A stretch of DNA of 64,000 nt, taken from positions 1,778,697-1,842,696 of the forward strand of contig SIJG01000015.1 in the NCBI GenBank assembly GCA_023374025.1, read 5' to 3'. Position 1 is the first letter of the stretch. Every line of letters begins with the position of its first letter. The notes below the pieces were generated by a model. It searched no databases. It saw nothing but the letters and a program-made list of their open reading frames with translations, and was not told the DNA's origin. Below, piece by piece: positions 60,029 through 64,000 of this stretch. Made by a program: the position numbers and the translations under genes. This DNA comes from Heterodera schachtii (lineage: Eukaryota; Nematoda; Chromadorea; Rhabditida; Heteroderidae).

Positions 60029-61021
60029 AAAGAAATAGTATGCCAAAATGAGAGATGTTTTTTTCTCTGCACTCTCTATTTTTGGTTCATGTCTCGTTTT
60101 TTGAAACGGTGTGTTAAACAACTTTTCCAATGAATAAAAAAACCCGAACAACGGTTGATTTTTCCCAAAATATACGTTTTAATCGATTAAATTTGGCATG
60201 AATTATGCAGTTTTATTCACAGTTAAAGCATTGTTTGCACCAAAACAATAATGTTAAATGAATTCGAAGCTTTTATCCTAAAAAAATTGTTTTGGAAAAA
60301 ATGCTTTTTGTTCGAATTCGGGTCGGGGTTCGGAATAAAATTGGAGGACCGTAATTCTTTACCATTGTCCAAACAGCTCCATTAATTGCTAGAAAATTAA
60401 AAATAAAATCTGCTTTTAAATTTGCTTTATAAATGAACAAAGATTCCAAAAAAATCTTAGCAAAACAAAATTTTTTAGGGACAGCATGGCTTTGCCATAC
60501 GAATTCTTTACCCATTTTTTACAAATTGCACCAGCGGAAGATGAAATAATAGGTCAGAGCCTTTTCGGACGATTTAATCGTCAGGTAAAAATTTTCAATG
60601 CCATAAAATCTATTAAAAAAACAACTAATATTGTATTTTCGTTATCCATGATCGTTTTCGTTTTTGCCAAAAACATAAATTCTGAACAGGATAAATATAA
60701 AAGTAGTATGAGGTTCGGGATAGGGATTAGAAATAGGTCCAACTAATGTCAGATTCGTAATCAGCAATCCCCGAAAACCTCGGGAACAAATTTACACGAC
60801 TTATAAAGACATAAATAAATAAGGAGGCAAAAATGGTTTTTAAAAATTCAAGAAAACATTTTAAAACGAGCCATCATTTAGTATTTGAAGAACTTGGTCG
60901 TGATGGGTATCGCCGAACTGGAGGCACGTGACCTGCTTCATCAGCAAAGGCCATTAATTCACGCAGTTGACAGACGATGTTTCACGTTCTCCACATATTT
61001 TTGGAACTGGCATTCGTTTAG

Positions 61022-61113
61022 ACCTTGACGCAGTTCTTAATTTGTTGGCGTTTGGAGCGGACCCAAATAACGCGGACATTGACGGGAACACTCCCCTTCA
61101 CCACGCAGTCAAA
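61022..61113 (+). CDS. Ankyrin-repeat exon (plus strand)
   Basis: Flanked by a tttag acceptor and a gtgagt donor. Encodes LDAVLNLLAFGADPN and DIDGNTPLHHAVK, a clear ankyrin repeat that stops at the start of the next repeat. It ends in phase 0. The continuation lies on the opposite strand at 63209-63123. An ankyrin-bearing protein such as a calcium-independent phospholipase A2 is possible but unproven. Confidence 0.65.
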
Positions 61114-61390
61114 GTGAGTCGTGTGATGGTTTCGTAAAAATTCATTGCCTACTTTAAAAATTGACTATTGGAAAATATTAATCTGAGGCCAAAACTCAAG
61201 TGCACACTCAGTATCAAGTGCACATAGGGCTCAACACCAGGGAAGTCGCGAAATAAATACAATAGATAAGAAAAACTTTCGGAAAAATTAATTTTGGGTG
61301 GGTAGATCTTGGAGGGGGTACCAACAATGAAAATCGAAAATTTTCAGCAAATATACTCTTTTCCATAAAAATTTTGTGTGGAGGGGTCTT

Positions 61391-61406
61391 GGGGGGGGGG
61401 GGGGGG
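61391..61406 (+). repeat. Poly-G tract (16 nt)
   Basis: Sixteen guanines, just downstream of the ankyrin exon. Confidence 0.95.
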
Positions 61407-61489
61407 TACGTCCGCATACCCTCCCCTTGGACCGTCCCTGATGTCCCGGCGATCATTTCGCGGCGACTTTTTGGTTTATATTTACATGA

Positions 61490-62752
61490 AGGGGGTTGTC
61501 AAAAAAATTCGCACATAAATATGTAAGAAAATTCTCAAAAAAAAAATTTAGAAAAGATAGAAAAGTCAAAATAAGTCAGGGCTTCCATCGAAAATTTTTC
61601 CAAATCAGAACATCAGGCCCAAAAAATCAGATTTTAGGGTCGAAAATCAGAACATTTTGCAAAATTCTTTAAAACGGTTATTTTTACAATTTATTCGATC
61701 AAAAATGTATCAAATTTATATTTTCCACCTCCCATGATCATTTTTAACAATTTTGGTGAGGAAATAAGCAAATCATAAATTTCAGTGCATTCGGGATCAA
61801 AAATCAGATTTTTAACAATTTTTTTTTGCGGCGCATTTTTCCAAAAAAACTTTTGGGAAATGGGTGGGCGAGGGGTGAGGGCCCGGCGGTGCCGATAGGC
61901 GCTGCCGGAAATTTTTTTTTTGTAATTTAGTTCTGATTTGTTGACAGATTTTCACCAAAAAAGGCCAAATTTCAATTAAAAGCCAAGCGACGCCTTTTCG
62001 CTTTTAAAAACGCTTTTTTTTTGCGGCGATTTTCCCAAAATCTTTTGAGGAAAGTGTGTCCGGCGGTGCCGATAGGCGCCGCCGGGAAAATTTTTTTGCG
62101 ATTTTTAATCGATTTGTTAACAGATTTTTGTCAAAAAATAACCAAATTTTGCCACAAATCTTATATTTTCTTATAAAATAGTGACATTATGCCACAAAAA
62201 TTCAAAATTATGAGTATGTTGGAGAAATCAGAACAAATTTTGGTCGCTACCCCAAAATCAGAACATTTCTGACAAATCAGAACATTTTTATTTTATCAGA
62301 TTTGGACCCTCCAAATCAGAACATTTCTGATAAATCAGAATAAATGGAAGCCCTGAAATAAGTTAAAAAAACAACTTTAAATGCTGATTTTTTTTTGTCA
62401 AAATTATTAGAAAATCGTCGTGAAAAAAATTGCCACATAAAGGACCTAAATTACCAAATAACATTTGCAGAGCTTGATATCCCCTTTTAAAAGAAATATT
62501 TTTTAGAGGAACATTTCAAAAAATTTTTTTTTTTTGAATTTTTAATAATGAGTCTCTATATTCTCAAAAAAGCTCAAAATGGATGTATATAGGTATAAAA
62601 ATTAAAATAAGTAAGAAAAAAAGTGCGTAAGTCCAAAATATGCATAAAAGTAGAAATATTTTTGTTTGCAAGAAAAAAATTGTTTTTTCCTAATTATTCG
62701 GAGTATGAGGAAGCCAGGAAAGAAATGCATTAACATATAATTGACAGCCCTA
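61490..62752. repeat. Outer word element hosting a nested one
   Basis: Possible ends agggggttgtca and tgacagcccta with atgtaaga/aagtaaga-type words. It is interrupted by the element at 61577-62355. The ends are imperfect and no target duplication was found. Confidence 0.4.
61577..62355. mobile_element. hAT-like word element (word atcagaacattt), 779 bp
   Basis: Perfect inverted ends cagggcttccat and atggaagccctg. Perfect 8-bp target duplication aaataagt at 61569-61576 and 62356-62363. The word atcagaacattt recurs at both ends. The interior also has two GC-rich blocks (ggcggtgccgataggcg). Confidence 0.92.
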
Positions 62753-63122
62753 ATATGCTGAGATGTTAAATTATAAATAAAAAAGTGCAAATATATTATA
62801 AAAAAATTCGTACCGATTTGGAAGTGTCAACTCCGCGTGACCAGGCCTTCGCTCGGCTTAAAACACTGGCGCTTTTCTTATCGCTGAAAAAGGATTTTTT
62901 TGAAAATATTTTTTTATCTCCTTTACTCTGAATTTTTCTACACTAAGGGAAATGTTTTGCATTATTTATTTTATTCTGCAAATTATTTAAACATGACCGT
63001 TAATTGATTATTTTTTTTAAATCCAAAACTGTATTTTAGTAAAATCAAAAAGATTAGAAGCCCTAATATGAGCCAAAATTGAGACAAGGTGTAAAGTTTA
63101 AAAAAGCCTACATATTTGGCAC

Positions 63123-63209
63123 GTCACTCGCAATTTCTCGCGAATTGTTCCGCACGTCCAAATCGGCACCAAAACAGAGCAGCAGTTTTACGATTAACAG
63201 AGAATCTGT
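63123..63209 (-). CDS. Ankyrin-repeat exon (minus strand)
   Basis: Bounded by a tttag acceptor and a gtgcca donor, 29 codons in phase 0: LLIVKLLLCFGADLDVRNN then SREIASD. It begins exactly where the plus-strand exon at 61022-61113 ends within the ankyrin repeat, and the phases agree. A possible further minus-strand exon at 62883-62814 has good splice motifs, but its phase does not fit. Confidence 0.6.
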
Positions 63210-63681
63210 CTAAATGGTGCGATAGGATTAGGTTTCTAATGAATATTATACTCAACATTAAACTCTTCCCCCCAAAAAATTATTAATTTTTTATGCATGA
63301 ATAGGTTTTTTTTCTTTTTTTGTGGGACCAATGTTCCTAACACAGGCCCGTAGCGGCCACAAATTCCTGTTTTTTTTTTTGCTCTCTGGCGCCGACAATT
63401 TTAAAATTACGCTGGAAAAAAATTTGGCAAAAAAAACTCCGGATTCCCCCCTCTGAATTTTTTTCTGGCTACGGCTTGTCTTAATATTACCATAATCAAC
63501 AACTTATAAGAAAAATGCAAATTATGGGCGATCTTTCCAATTCGTGTAAAAATTGGTCATATCATCCCATTGCTTTTTGAATTTAAATTAAGCTGCTCTA
63601 ACGAATTTGTATGACAAAAAATTTTTGGTAATTTTTTTCCCAAAATTTTGCGCATGTCTCTGTCCCCGAATATACCATAAA

Positions 63682-64000
63682 TAGAGCCCGGATTTTTAGT
63701 TACTAAAAAATCCAAAATAGTTACTAATTGTTGCCAAAAAATTGCAAAATAGTTGCAAAAAACCACGAAAAAGGTCAAAATAGTTGCGAAAATAGTTTTT
63801 AAAATTGGAAAAAACCAAGTGTATTTACGCAAAAAATCCCAAAAATGACTCATTTTGATCAATTTCACTCGCAAAATTACAATTTTCATGAAAACAAAAA
63901 ATAAATTTTGAAAACGAATTTTTGGGAAAATTTTTGGAATATTTTCTGAAATTTTGGTCAATTTTTAGGGGTATATTTAAAAAAAAATTTTGAGATCGAT
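63682..64000. repeat. hAT-like word element (word atagttgc), continues past right edge
   Basis: Starts tagagcccggattttt; words atagttgcaaaa and tagttac; the reverse-oriented motif aggggtatattt appears near the window end. Confidence 0.6.

Overview
The window looks like nuclear DNA from a nematode, most likely a plant-parasitic cyst nematode or close relative. The species call is inference. The DNA is very AT-rich and the genes have many short exons. Nematode-typical families are present: an Srt chemoreceptor, a transthyretin-like (TTL) secreted protein, a DUF1248-type GNAT acetyltransferase and a secreted C-type lectin. GC-AG introns are unusually common (nine of about 74 introns I could model); from memory this has been reported for potato cyst nematodes. 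Gene models were built by hand from splice sites, reading-frame closure and family motifs, with no database search.

Layout, left to right. 1-6.1 kb: two minus-strand C-type lectin genes, one multi-domain and running off the left edge, one complete and secreted. 7.0-8.8 kb: complete Srt receptor, minus. 9-21 kb: almost entirely mobile DNA, including foldback elements, a 1.25-kb palindromic TA-flanked element, an hAT-like element split by a young Ty3/gypsy LTR retrotransposon with identical LTRs, and a fragment of another receptor. 22-31 kb: an hAT-like element with a zinc-finger ORF, a Pmp3/UPF0057 peptide, two small cysteine-rich genes, one unrecognised helical protein and a mariner-like remnant. 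32-34.3 kb: trehalase, minus. 35.1-35.9 kb: TTL, plus. 38.3-47.9 kb: one very large plus-strand gene ending in a poly(A) polymerase with catalytic aspartates present. 48.4-50.2 kb: GNAT, minus. 50.5-56.5 kb: a BPI/LBP/CETP lipid-binding gene with its 3' half duplicated downstream. 57-64 kb: microsatellites, a MULE with 9-bp target duplications, nested hAT-like elements, and ankyrin exons facing opposite ways.

The genes do not form a pathway. Several products are secreted (lectin, cysteine-rich peptide, TTL, BPI). The most unusual system is the repeats. Many hAT-like elements share one internal sequence framework, but in each family a short word that fills the ends and the interior has been replaced by a different word, while TAGGG/CAGGG-type ends are kept; three families have perfect 8-bp target duplications. 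This fits transposase-binding subterminal motifs that switch as a set. A MULE and a foldback element in the window also carry tandem words in their ends.
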